A stretch of DNA of 64,000 nucleotides from Limnobaculum allomyrinae (GTDB taxonomy: Bacteria > Pseudomonadota > Gammaproteobacteria > Enterobacterales > Enterobacteriaceae). Below are positions 39,401-45,680 of this stretch, piece after piece (within the stretch, counting starts at the first letter, position 1; the number at the start of each line of letters is the position of its first letter). The DNA lies in contig NZ_JADRCR010000006.1 in assembly GCF_016649425.1 (NCBI RefSeq), forward strand, positions 1-64,000, read 5' to 3'. The notes under the pieces were generated by a model. The model saw only the letters and a program-made list of their open reading frames with translations. It searched no databases and was not told the origin of the DNA. Both the position numbers and the translations under genes were made by a program.

Positions 39401-41803
39401 TCCATTACCGCCACCGGTAACGGTGAGAAAGGCGTTGACGGCGATATCACCATTAAAGGCTCTGCCATTAATGCCGGTAATAACATGATTCTGGACGCCA
39501 ATCGGGACGTTAACCTGCTGGCGGCGGCGAATACTCAAAAAACTGACAGCGAGAACAAGAGCTACGGTGGTAACGCCGGGGTGAGCTTTGGCTGGGGCGG
39601 GGGTAAAAACGGCCTGCGTTTCTTTGCTGATGCTAACTTCTCGCAAGGGAATATGCATGCAGACGGTCTGTACTGGACTGAGAGCCAGTTAGAGGCGGGT
39701 AACAACCTGACCATCATCAGCGGTCGGGATACCAACCTGATTGGTGCACTGGCGAAAGGTGATTCCGTGCTGATGGACGTGGGTCGCGACCTGACCGTTC
39801 GTTCGTTGCAGGACACCGATGATTACAGCTATGAGCAGTACTCGCTTAATATTGCAGGCAGCTACGGCACCGGCTTTGACGGCAGTCTGGGCTTCACCAT
39901 GGACAAGATGGACAGCACCTGGGCCAGCGTCAATGAGCAGAGCGGGATTTATGCCGGCAAGGGCGGTTATGACATTACCGTGGGTAAGCACACGCAGTTA
40001 GATGGTGCAGTGATTGCATCTGACGCCACAGCCGACAAAAACAGTCTGGATACCGGTACGCTGGGCTGGAGTGATATTAAGAACCATGCAGATTACGACG
40101 TCAGCCATGTGTCGATCAGCGTTGGCTCTGGTGGTGGCGCACCAATGGGCTTCCCGGGAACACCGATTGTGGTGGCCTATGGTGACAGTGCCAGTAGCAC
40201 CACCCATGCGGCGATTGCGGATGGTTCTATCACTATTCGGGATAAGGAGGGTCAGCAGCAGGATATTGCCGCCATCAGTCGCGATACGGAAAATGCCGCC
40301 AATCCGCTGGATAAAATCTTCAATGCTGAAGAAGAGATGCGCAATCTGGAGGCGATTAATCTGGCGGGGCAGATAGTTTCGCAGGTGACGACGATTGCGA
40401 CCAATATTGGGGTGAAGGCGGCGCAGGATGAGGCGCATGCTAAAGCGGATGCACAAAAGGATGCGGCGGCGAATGACCCGGCGATTTTGGCAGAAGCGAG
40501 AGCCAATCTGAAAAAGGCGGGTAACGAAAACCCAACTCAGGAAGACCTCAACAAAGCCACGTATGATGTGGTGTATCAACGAGAGTTTACGATTGCCAAT
40601 GAAAAGCAGATGAAAGAGTACGGCACAGGTAGCAATGTGCAACGGGCTATTCAGGCGGCAGGTGCGGCGCTTACCGTGGCGATGGGCGGCGGTAGTGCAG
40701 GGAATGCGGCGGCGGCGGCTTCAGCGCCGTTTCTGGCTCAGGGTGTGAAGAAGCTGGCGGATGCGAATTTCCCGATAGACGAGGAACACCCGAACAATGC
40801 GAACCTGTTTGCCAAAGTTATCGGTCATGCCATCGTGGGTCTGGCGGTTGCGGAAGGTTCGGGTAATAATGGCCTGTCTGGTGCGTTGGGTGCGGCCAGC
40901 GGTGAGCTGATAGCGAAGGCAATAGCGGAGGATCTGTATCATAAGAAGACTGAAGATCTGACGGAAGCCGAGCGTCAATTTATTGCTAATATGACCTCAA
41001 TCGCCACCGGCGTGGCGGCGGGTTTAGTAGCTGATAATACGGCGAATGCGGGGACGGCTGCTAGTGCAGCGTACAACGCTGCGGTTAATAACTATCTGAG
41101 TACAGAAGATATCACTACGTTTACTGAAAAATACGCGAATGCTAAGACAGATGAAGAAAGAGAGCAGCTTAAAGCTGAACTCAGCCAGTTAGATAAAGAT
41201 CGGCAGCGTCAAGCTTTAGTAACAGGTATTCCGTTGAATGAACAAAGAGCGGAATTAGAGAAATTGAAGCAGCTTGCTGCTTCGTCAGACTGCGTGGGGC
41301 AATGCCAAGAGTTGGTTAATTACTCTATCTCTGAACTGGAGCCAGTGGTTAATAATCCAGAGCTACACCAAAATAATATTTTCAAAGGTGTTTTGGCCGG
41401 TGTTATCTATGGATTGACGGTTGAAAAACCTTCAAGTGGAAATGCTAATGCTTCGCCATTAACTAGAGAACAGGAACAGTTAATCAAGAATGCTGAATAT
41501 ATAACGACAGCTAAAGGTATACAAAATCCATTCCCACGCGATCTGAATGAGAAAATTGTGTGGAATCAGGTACGAGCTAATCCAGTGCAGGGAGAAAAGT
41601 TATTGGGTCTAAATAGTGACCCTCGTTTCCCTACATCGGCTGGATTCCAGAAGATGGAGGTTAGCCATAAACTTCCAGATGGTTCAAGCCTTACTATTCA
41701 CTACCAATACAACTCTTATACGGGTAAGGCTTATGATATGAAAATGGTGAATCCTCAACGTAATTCATTACAGTCAGGGCCTTCCCTTAAGGATAACAAA
41801 TAA
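33455..41803 (+). CDS. cdiA: CdiA-type contact-dependent inhibition protein
   Basis: The 2782-residue TpsA protein starts with an extended signal peptide region (MNKNLYRVIFNQARGQLMVV) and a signal core ending VQADIV near residue 74. The TPS secretion domain follows, with VIANPSGITCDGCGFINANR near 185-205. Long FHA-1 repeats built on NSGTL/NNGTL units run from about 325 to 1080, then a central region, FHA-2 repeats with GNDINL/GHDL units (about 1490-2060), and a pretoxin region. The usual VENN junction is degenerate (AAVNNYLS near residue 2540). The remaining 240 residues hold a paired-cysteine entry-like part and a final toxin-like domain of about 100 residues from ITTAKGIQNPFP. I do not recognise its activity. 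The 3' end is visibly more AT-rich than the rest, as expected for an exchanged toxin tip. Confidence 0.93.
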   Translation: MNKNLYRVIFNQARGQLMVVPEIAGAHSAGGSPRVSSGAGHTLSQLIAGLKPLTLLTSMALGLLAISMPVQADIVADHSAPGNQQPTLISSANGTPQVNIQTPSAAGVSRNTYSQFDVDNRGAILNNSAAPVQTQLGGYVDGNPQVIRGGAKIILNEVNSRNPSQLNGYVEVAGQKAQVVIANPSGITCDGCGFINANRATLTTGTPNLVNGQLEGYNVQQGNVTIQGRGMDSSQQSYTDIIAQSVNVNAGVWANELNVVTGKNKVSADASQIEKQGSSDASSPQFSMDVTALGGMYANTIRMVGTENGVGVHNAGHIGTQAGSVELTADGRIENSGTISSGQNLTVTTTEGLTNSGTLFGKNQVQLSAQGDMVNTASGQMGTNGELNVTTQGNLTSQGVIAADGNTRVSARRKLNNSGTLSSGQELRVSASSIDNSGTLQGKGRTAISTPGYINQAASGKISSGGFLSIDSGDWMTSYGSIWSADAASLSVQNALLNAGTLDAGLSLTLSASHINNSGAIYAGGDVQAQSRSSLLNSGTLGADRDITLNAAGEFSSNNTIYAKGNARLTAGSTISNNGTLAADGLLSLTTPGALYNNGTLYSKGNLSLTADQSVTSYGSIGADGELNLNTYGALFNNQMLYGKGQTTLNTGGDVTNHGVIGSDSRLSLTTPGWLLNTGTLYSGGTMAVAANGQVTNGGTLNSGSDLFLTTQSALYNGNTIYARGHASLNVAGAMTNDGTLGADRNLTLTAGGDILNNGTLYSQGVGKYLTDGSFTNNHLLHSEDSLFVDADGNILNDADIYAFAGLDFSAGQRIDNHAQLYSGGALNLHALGDINNTSTLAALNDIVLSTHYFSNGSNALLAAGVQSNGQLANAGDITLLSTQSVDLQGQTLASGTLNVDANGINLADGLVSAGAVNLQGHSGEINTDRAQLYVNNGFSAHTTGHWSNLDGQLYAGDMHLNAGSLTNDATGVISAQSTNLTLSGLLSNRGLIDGLLTRLQASQIDNYGTGRIYGTWLGLQADVINNREEDGTAATIAGRETLDMGVGTLNNYTHSLIFSGGNLSIGRLLDENGNAIGMGGVLNNHSATIEALGDLRLSMGQVNNVNDHFLTEFRVVSQENILEYAMNASSRHYFLDEVSFTFNSRGVSTLYTPDSDRGDDDYYEFTYVRTTQENAIVETDPAKILAGGNLLITADTVNNDKSQIVAGNVLNIAANTLNNTEISGTRIITESGIMQHRYSTPIGGVRVQGHHDYDYSPAAVYQDIMLKASETVGNTQPEGSGVSINARQEGLAPGDSIGGISIERVNIQLAGVNGMQDVSVVTRPPSLNLTLPNASLYKINPAVGSQYLVETDPKFTQLKRWLGSDYMTSQLKADPNNMHKRLGDGYYEQRLISDQIISLTGQRFLNGYANDEEQYMALMNSGVEFAQKYNLSLGVALTKEQMANLTSDIVWLVSRDVTLPDGTIQTVLVPQVYAMVKPQDIDSNGALLAGKQVNLQLSNDLVNQGRILAGDKLNVLAQNIQNMGGSISGNNVALLANNDINNIGGLIQGNDSLKLQAGHDINIITTTNHNEKGGTNSSSHTNINQVGALSVNNDNGVLQLSSGNDINLTAALIINAGQNSETSIAAGHDLNMNTVTEEKQRDYISASKNSSRKEASSQDIGTQISSSGNVTLSAKNDINAKAAQVMADGQLAVVAGNDINIIAGQSTDHVESTSKSTSRSGMTKTVTTKQVVHDVLSAESSNFSGDTVIMNAGNDLRVEGSQITSTNDMALHAGHDLTLTTAQEQQDDLEIIRKKKSGVMSSGGIGVTYGKIDEKSSNTSHRVTQLASTVGSTEGNVTLSAGNNLTVKGSDVIAQQNINLTGKNVTVESVENQTNIQDKYERTQSGVTIALSGAAGSALNAAVTEAKQAQDTQDSKIKALQEIKAALSAVQAVQAGMMDLPDSSEGFVGISISGGTQHTESTTDTKIRAAQGSAIAAGNNLSITATGNGEKGVDGDITIKGSAINAGNNMILDANRDVNLLAAANTQKTDSENKSYGGNAGVSFGWGGGKNGLRFFADANFSQGNMHADGLYWTESQLEAGNNLTIISGRDTNLIGALAKGDSVLMDVGRDLTVRSLQDTDDYSYEQYSLNIAGSYGTGFDGSLGFTMDKMDSTWASVNEQSGIYAGKGGYDITVGKHTQLDGAVIASDATADKNSLDTGTLGWSDIKNHADYDVSHVSISVGSGGGAPMGFPGTPIVVAYGDSASSTTHAAIADGSITIRDKEGQQQDIAAISRDTENAANPLDKIFNAEEEMRNLEAINLAGQIVSQVTTIATNIGVKAAQDEAHAKADAQKDAAANDPAILAEARANLKKAGNENPTQEDLNKATYDVVYQREFTIANEKQMKEYGTGSNVQRAIQAAGAALTVAMGGGSAGNAAAAASAPFLAQGVKKLADANFPIDEEHPNNANLFAKVIGHAIVGLAVAEGSGNNGLSGALGAASGELIAKAIAEDLYHKKTEDLTEAERQFIANMTSIATGVAAGLVADNTANAGTAASAAYNAAVNNYLSTEDITTFTEKYANAKTDEEREQLKAELSQLDKDRQRQALVTGIPLNEQRAELEKLKQLAASSDCVGQCQELVNYSISELEPVVNNPELHQNNIFKGVLAGVIYGLTVEKPSSGNANASPLTREQEQLIKNAEYITTAKGIQNPFPRDLNEKIVWNQVRANPVQGEKLLGLNSDPRFPTSAGFQKMEVSHKLPDGSSLTIHYQYNSYTGKAYDMKMVNPQRNSLQSGPSLKDNK

Positions 41804-42120
41804 TGAAGATTCAGGAAAAAGATGGTGAACTTGTTGATATTTATTCAATATATTGGGTTGGTAATGAAACTTTGTTTTTAGGATTCCCAAGAGGTTATGG
41901 TGGGTTGAAAGCATATAACTTATCGAAAGTAACTGTGGTTGATAAAGATATAAGTGGTGAATTTGTATTCCACCAATTTAATAATATGAATAGTATTTGT
42001 CATTGGGCGTTAATCAAAGAAAGGTTATTAGATGATCTTCTTGAATTAGATGAAACTGCTTATAAACGCTTCCTTGAGATCCTGAAAGCAGAAGGTCAAA
42101 TAGATTCAGATTTTTATTAA
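41803..42120 (+). CDS. cdiI: Candidate CdiI immunity protein
   Basis: The 105-residue protein starts in a one-base overlap with the cdiA stop (TAATG) and has AAGGA at the right distance, so it is translationally linked to cdiA. It is acidic, lacks a signal peptide and is AT-rich in coding sequence. Position and size are those of a cognate immunity protein; no family was recognised. A strong terminator follows, so the cdi transcript probably ends here. Confidence 0.75.
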   Translation: MKIQEKDGELVDIYSIYWVGNETLFLGFPRGYGGLKAYNLSKVTVVDKDISGEFVFHQFNNMNSICHWALIKERLLDDLLELDETAYKRFLEILKAEGQIDSDFY

Positions 42121-42128
42121 TCATCGGC

Positions 42129-42163
42129 TCTCCCAGCCATAAATTTGGCTGGGAGATTTGTTT
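42129..42163 (+). terminator. Terminator of the cdi operon
   Basis: A perfect 11-bp stem TCTCCCAGCCA (42129-42139) with 42146-42156 is followed by TTTGTTT, nine bases after the cdiI stop. Confidence 0.9.
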
Positions 42164-42169
42164 CAACCA

Positions 42170-42394
42170 TCAAATATTAACCACCTCCTCAATCACCACT
42201 CGCCCCCGCTCAGTGGTCACAGTCACCGCCTGCCCGGTCGTAAACCCCAACTCTTCCAGCCACTTACCGCTGATTTTAATCTGTGGACTGGGGCGAGTTT
42301 TACCGCCATTCGGGACATATCCCACGGTGTAATGACGGGGTTGTGGTTGTTTTGCGTTAACTGTGGGTTGTGATTTACAATTGCGCTCAGTCAT
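42170..42394 (-). CDS. symE: SymE-type toxin (AbrB-like fold)
   Basis: The 74-residue protein contains RHYTVGYVPN, PQIKISGKWLEELGFTTGQAVTV and ERGRVVIE, the conserved pattern of SymE, an SOS-induced nucleoid/RNA-affecting toxin of E. coli controlled by the antisense RNA SymR. It is shorter than E. coli SymE (113) at the C-terminus. AAGGA lies upstream of the ATG at 42394. SymE genes are often found near polymorphic toxin loci. It is divergent from the ribbon-helix-helix gene. Confidence 0.85.
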   Translation of the reverse strand: MTERNCKSQPTVNAKQPQPRHYTVGYVPNGGKTRPSPQIKISGKWLEELGFTTGQAVTVTTERGRVVIEEVVNI

Positions 42395-42433
42395 AAGTAA
42401 CTATTCCTTCTCTGTCTGGTTGCTTGTGGTTAG

Positions 42434-42475
42434 ACACCCGGTTAGTGCTCCAACACTATCGGGTGTTGCTATTTT
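42434..42475 (+). ncRNA. Hairpin: possible 3' end of a SymR-like antisense RNA
   Basis: ACACCCG (42434-42440) pairs with CGGGTGT (42460-42466), with further pairing of TAGTG and CACTA inside. Read on the plus strand it is followed by TGCTATTTTAG, a moderate U-tract. It lies 40 to 72 bases upstream of symE, where SymR would end if transcribed against the symE 5' region. The RNA itself is inferred; only the hairpin is seen. Confidence 0.35.
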
Positions 42476-42502
42476 AGTGGTTGTAAATGAGTAACTATTA
42501 CG

Positions 42503-42550
42503 TTGTAATTACAATTTACTACTGAATAATAGGATGATTGTAATTACAAT
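42503..42550. promoter_or_regulatory. Two identical palindromes between symE and the RHH gene
   Basis: TTGTAATTACAA occurs at 42503-42514 and again at 42538-42549, the second extending to the perfect 14-mer ATTGTAATTACAAT at 42537-42550. Their centres are 35 bp apart. The right one overlaps the likely start codon of the downstream gene. This is the layout of an operator for an autoregulated DNA-binding protein. Confidence 0.75.
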
Positions 42551-42719
42551 GTCAATCGAAAAAGCCAAGACCGATCAATATCAAATCCGTTTATCTCATG
42601 AATTACGTGCTCAGTTAGAAGATGAGATGCGCAAAGACGGTGATTCATCACTCGCGACCTGGATTAAACGAATACTGCGTAAAGAATTACAGCAACGAGG
42701 TGTTACGCCTAAAGGATGA
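42549..42719 (+). CDS. Small ribbon-helix-helix DNA-binding protein
   Basis: From ATG 42549 the product has 56 residues: YQIRLSHELRAQLEDEMRKDGDSSLATWIKRILRKELQQRG, a beta strand followed by two helices as in Arc/MetJ-type proteins and small antitoxins. An ATG 15 bases upstream (42534) in the same frame would add MIVIT; its ribosome binding site is no better, so the start is uncertain. Its start lies within a palindrome, suggesting autorepression. No partner toxin is adjacent other than divergent symE. Confidence 0.65.
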   Translation: MSIEKAKTDQYQIRLSHELRAQLEDEMRKDGDSSLATWIKRILRKELQQRGVTPKG

Positions 42720-42847
42720 TAAATAAGTTTTAGTTTACCTAATTTCAGATATCGGCTGACTAGTTAGCAGTGATGCGGCCCTGCTGATAGCGTAGTGAAT
42801 ATGGCAGTGAACGAAAATAAACAATTGCAGAATATACAAGGAATATT

Positions 42848-43258
42848 ATGTCTATAATTTATGGTTATATTAAGTCCTCTGCACTTGATGATGAGAGATT
42901 AGATCTATTTAATAAAGCGGTATTGCAGGAGTTGCCTTACTGCGGTGCATATATTTGTCGGGATATGTTTTCAGTACTGCCTTATGGTAATAGGGCCACA
43001 AGTAAATACTCTCATCTTATTCATTTTGCAGCAGAGTATAACAATATCTATGTTATGCCAGATGAATGGTTAGAAGAGTTCGAATGCCTCTTGGCTAAAT
43101 TATGTTGGAATAGAGCTTGTGTTATTGAAACTTATTCAGGTAATCGGTTTGAATGGTCAGCAATATATAAAGATAAAATAATTCCAGAAAAAATAGAAGC
43201 GACTCAAGAATGGAATAGAGCAGCTTATGATTCTTACCATTATTTAAATGAAATTTGA
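42848..43258 (+). CDS. Hypothetical protein, orphan immunity-like
   Basis: The 136-residue AT-rich gene has AAGGA before its ATG. The product is acidic, rich in Tyr and Trp, and has no signal peptide or membrane segment. I do not recognise the family. Its place downstream of cdiI, its size and composition are those of orphan immunity genes that accumulate behind cdiA. The next gene starts 14 bases later. Confidence 0.6.
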   Translation: MSIIYGYIKSSALDDERLDLFNKAVLQELPYCGAYICRDMFSVLPYGNRATSKYSHLIHFAAEYNNIYVMPDEWLEEFECLLAKLCWNRACVIETYSGNRFEWSAIYKDKIIPEKIEATQEWNRAAYDSYHYLNEI

Positions 43259-43272
43259 TAGAGATATCTTAT

Positions 43273-43614
43273 ATGTATAATGAATTTAACTTATGTATAT
43301 CAGATTTTAGTCATGATGTTTCTTCAGAAGATTATTGGTATGATTGCGGTATATTGGAAGCAACGGAGCTACTTAATAAATTTGATGAAAATGATTGGGA
43401 AGTGTTAATCGAGCAATTAAAACATAAGTCTATACTTTGGCAAAAGAGACTTGTAGAGTGTTTGGGGGATTTACATAGCTCATATGAATTAAAAGTGATT
43501 TTAGAACTGATTAATACAGAGGATAAAGATATACTTGTTACTTGTTACTTGTTACTTGTTACTTGTTACTTGTTACTTGTTACTTGTTACTTGTTACTTG
43601 TATTGATTCGCTAA
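43273..43614 (+). CDS. Immunity-like helical protein, truncated by a heptamer array
   Basis: As it reads now the frame gives 113 residues from ATG 43273 (an in-frame TTG lies at 43255). Residues 1-87 are acidic and helical (DWEVLIEQLKHKSILWQKRLVECLGDL, YELKVILELINTEDKD), like HEAT-type immunity proteins. Then come three copies of TCYLLLV encoded by ACTTGTT heptamers, and a premature stop. The natural continuation, IDSLRCLNLSKL and on to 43757, is in another frame. With 7 or 10 repeats instead of 9 the gene would be whole (156 or 163 residues). It looks phase-variable and currently off. The family is not certain. Confidence 0.7.
   Translation: MYNEFNLCISDFSHDVSSEDYWYDCGILEATELLNKFDENDWEVLIEQLKHKSILWQKRLVECLGDLHSSYELKVILELINTEDKDILVTCYLLLVTCYLLLVTCYLLLVLIR
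43533..43601 (+). repeat. Heptamer tandem repeat, nine ACTTGTT units, in a coding sequence
   Basis: Nine full ACTTGTT units (43533-43595) and a partial ACTTGT (43596-43601). The flanks read through as DILVTCIDSL if only one full unit is present, which shows where the expansion occurred. Seven is not a multiple of three, so each gain or loss shifts the frame. Confidence 0.97.
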
Positions 43615-43757
43615 GGTGTTTGAATTTATCAAAATTGAATCAAGATACAAAAAAACAGTTATTAATTAATGCGAGCTTATTAATAGAAAAATCTACACCT
43701 CCAGTTAAAAAGGTATTAGAGGAGTTCATTAAGAAAAATTTGGTTAGTGGTAATTGA
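43602..43757 (+). pseudogene. Displaced 3' part of the phase-variable gene
   Basis: From the end of the repeat to TAG-like stop at 43757 a second frame encodes IDSLRCLNLSKLNQDTKK, LLINASLLIEKSTPPVKKVLEEFIKKN. It has the helical, lysine-rich character expected of the C-terminus of the upstream protein and no start signal of its own other than TTG codons within the repeat. Confidence 0.7.
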
Positions 43758-43848
43758 AGATTATGATAATTCCAGCTTAGGTCGGGTATATATTGGCAAA
43801 AGAATAATCAGCCCGTCGCAACCCCAAACAAGCTGAAGAGAAATAACT

Positions 43849-44391
43849 TTAAAATATAATAAAGTGAGTTGGCACCTCACCACTCAACCAAACCCCATTC
43901 TCCGCCCGATAAAACACCAACCCCTGCCGAGACATCTCCAGTGCTCTAATCTTTAGCACCACAGGTTTACCATGCCGTTGTCCGATGGCCACTGCCGTAG
44001 CTTCATCCGCAGACAGATGCACATACTGACGCGACCCGGCAATCAACCCCTGCTCGCGAATAGAATCAAGAAAGCGGGTAGCGGTGCCATGGTATAAAAA
44101 CTCAGGTGGAACCTGCTCTTCATAACGGATATCTACCTGAGCAGATGAATGTCCCTGAACGGCCCGAATCCGCAGGCCATCTTGCGAAATGGCAAACCGC
44201 TTTTTATCGCTGGTTTCAACCACAGACTGAATCAATGCCAGCTCAAGGCGTTTACCGTCTTTAGCGGCACAGGCGATCAACGTATCAATATCTGCCCATC
44301 CTTCACTATCCAGCGTTAATCCAATAGCTTCCGGCTGATGACGCAGAACATAACTTAAAAATTTACTGATGTCGGCGTGTTGCTTATCCAT
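43849..44391 (-). CDS. kptA: RNA 2'-phosphotransferase (Tpt1/KptA)
   Basis: The 180-residue protein matches E. coli Kpt[58 protein letters not shown] and AENGVWL. Tpt1 enzymes remove an internal 2'-phosphate from RNA with NAD+, forming ADP-ribose 1,2-cyclic phosphate; the bacterial role is unclear, possibly RNA repair. It is followed upstream (on its strand) by an XRE regulator 25 bases away. Its closeness to a toxin locus invites a link with RNA-damaging toxins, but this is inference. Confidence 0.93.
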   Translation of the reverse strand: MDKQHADISKFLSYVLRHQPEAIGLTLDSEGWADIDTLIACAAKDGKRLELALIQSVVETSDKKRFAISQDGLRIRAVQGHSSAQVDIRYEEQVPPEFLYHGTATRFLDSIREQGLIAGSRQYVHLSADEATAVAIGQRHGKPVVLKIRALEMSRQGLVFYRAENGVWLSGEVPTHFIIF

Positions 44392-44416
44392 CTCTTTTAT
44401 CCTGAAAATTTCCGTT

Positions 44417-44686
44417 TTAACTCACGTATTTTGCTGCATATAACCTCAAAATTGCCTCGGCAAACTCGTCATCAACGGTATAGAAATAACATTCCGGCAC
44501 ATTAAGCACTTTGGCAATTGAGCACATCATTTCAAATGTAGGGCGGTAAGTCCCACTCTCATACTGAGAAACGCGTGAACGAGCGGTGGATTCATCAATT
44601 CCGGCCATAACCCCCAATTTCTCTTGAGTCAGGCGAGCTTTTTTTCTGGCGGCCTTAAGACGTTTTGGCAGCATGACATCAACCAT
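44417..44686 (-). CDS. XRE-family transcriptional regulator
   Basis: The 89-residue protein has a helix-turn-helix of Cro/C1 type at about 10-65 ([43 protein letters not shown]) and a short C-terminal tail. ATG 44686 was chosen; ATG 44674 is also possible. It is probably cotranscribed with kptA and might control it. It is divergent from the small gene at 44800. Confidence 0.8.
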   Translation of the reverse strand: MVDVMLPKRLKAARKKARLTQEKLGVMAGIDESTARSRVSQYESGTYRPTFEMMCSIAKVLNVPECYFYTVDDEFAEAILRLYAAKYVS

Positions 44687-44799
44687 CAATTAAACACATT
44701 GACGATATGTTTAGCATCCCTTAACATTTAGGTTGTTTAGAATAACTGAACAAGTTAGGTGAATTGTTTCAGATAAAAAGGACATACAAGGTTAATCAA

Positions 44800-45051
44800 A
44801 TGGTTAAACAACACATACTGCAACAATTTGTTGTAATTGAACGGGTAACTTATCGACACAGACCTGACTTTGGCCTGAAACTGCTGGCAGTGACCGACTC
44901 ACCGGAAAGGGCGGAGGAACTGGTGCAACAGCTCAGGCAGTCCTATCAACAAAACGAACATAACCTGATCAGTTTTCTCTATTTAAAAGTAGATAACGCC
45001 TTACTTGAACAACGATTAGCAATGGCTTATGCCGCAGAAAGCGGCATTTAG
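44800..45051 (+). CDS. Hypothetical protein
   Basis: From ATG 44800 with AAGG eight bases upstream, 83 residues: a beta-like start (FVVIERVTYRHRPDFGLKLLAVTD) and an amphipathic helical part rich in Gln. I do not recognise it. It ends seven bases from the fldB stop, convergent, and marks the right edge of the accessory segment. Confidence 0.55.
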   Translation: MVKQHILQQFVVIERVTYRHRPDFGLKLLAVTDSPERAEELVQQLRQSYQQNEHNLISFLYLKVDNALLEQRLAMAYAAESGI

Positions 45052-45057
45052 CAGCAA

Positions 45058-45576
45058 CTACAGCAGGGCCTGCATCTCACCTAAAATTTGCTCACACCAG
45101 TTTTCAATGCGTTCATCGCTGGCGTCATACTGAACCACATCATCCAGCGCCAAACCAACAAACTGGCTGCCATCCGGGGTAACGGCTCGTTGGCTGGTAA
45201 AGTTATAGCCTTCGGTTGGCCAGTAGCCGATAAACTTAACGCCCATCGGTTTAAGATGGTCGTGCAGCATACCCAGCGCGTCCAGAAACCATTCACTGTA
45301 GCCATCCTGGTCGCCCATACCGTAAAGCGCCACGATCTTACCGTGCAGGTCAACACGCTCCAGATCTCCCCAAACCTTATCCCAGTCTTCCTGTAGCTCT
45401 CCAAAATCCCAGGTAGGAATACCCATGATCAGGATAGGATACTGCTCCATCAGGGTAACGGGATCGTCTTTAACGTTGTGCAGAACCACTAAATCTTCAC
45501 CGAGAAAATCGCGGATTTTTTCTGCCGCCATTTCGGTATAACAGGTACTTGAACCATAAAACAGGCCGATCTTCAT
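45058..45576 (-). CDS. fldB: Flavodoxin 2
   Basis: The 172-residue FMN protein matches E. coli FldB (173). The phosphate loop [12 protein letters not shown] is at residues 8-19; [13 protein letters not shown] and [13 protein letters not shown] form the isoalloxazine loops. It is a low-potential electron carrier. It is divergent from xerD, as in enterics; in those genomes cptA would be its neighbour on the other side. Confidence 0.96.
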   Translation of the reverse strand: MKIGLFYGSSTCYTEMAAEKIRDFLGEDLVVLHNVKDDPVTLMEQYPILIMGIPTWDFGELQEDWDKVWGDLERVDLHGKIVALYGMGDQDGYSEWFLDALGMLHDHLKPMGVKFIGYWPTEGYNFTSQRAVTPDGSQFVGLALDDVVQYDASDERIENWCEQILGEMQALL

Positions 45577-45680
45577 GGTGTATATCGCTTTATTACGGGT
45601 AGAAGTTTAGGGGGAAGTATACCAGATAGGGTATTATCAGACATAATTAAGCAAAAGGTAGTGTCAGCGAAGGAGGAAAG

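Noticed and set aside
42158-42373. Plus-strand 71-residue frame over symE
   Set aside because: It is antisense to a protein with clear SymE features and has no similarity of its own.
26924-45055. Prophage or integrative element
   Set aside because: No integrase, phage structural or conjugation genes are present; xerD here is the chromosomal copy in its normal context.
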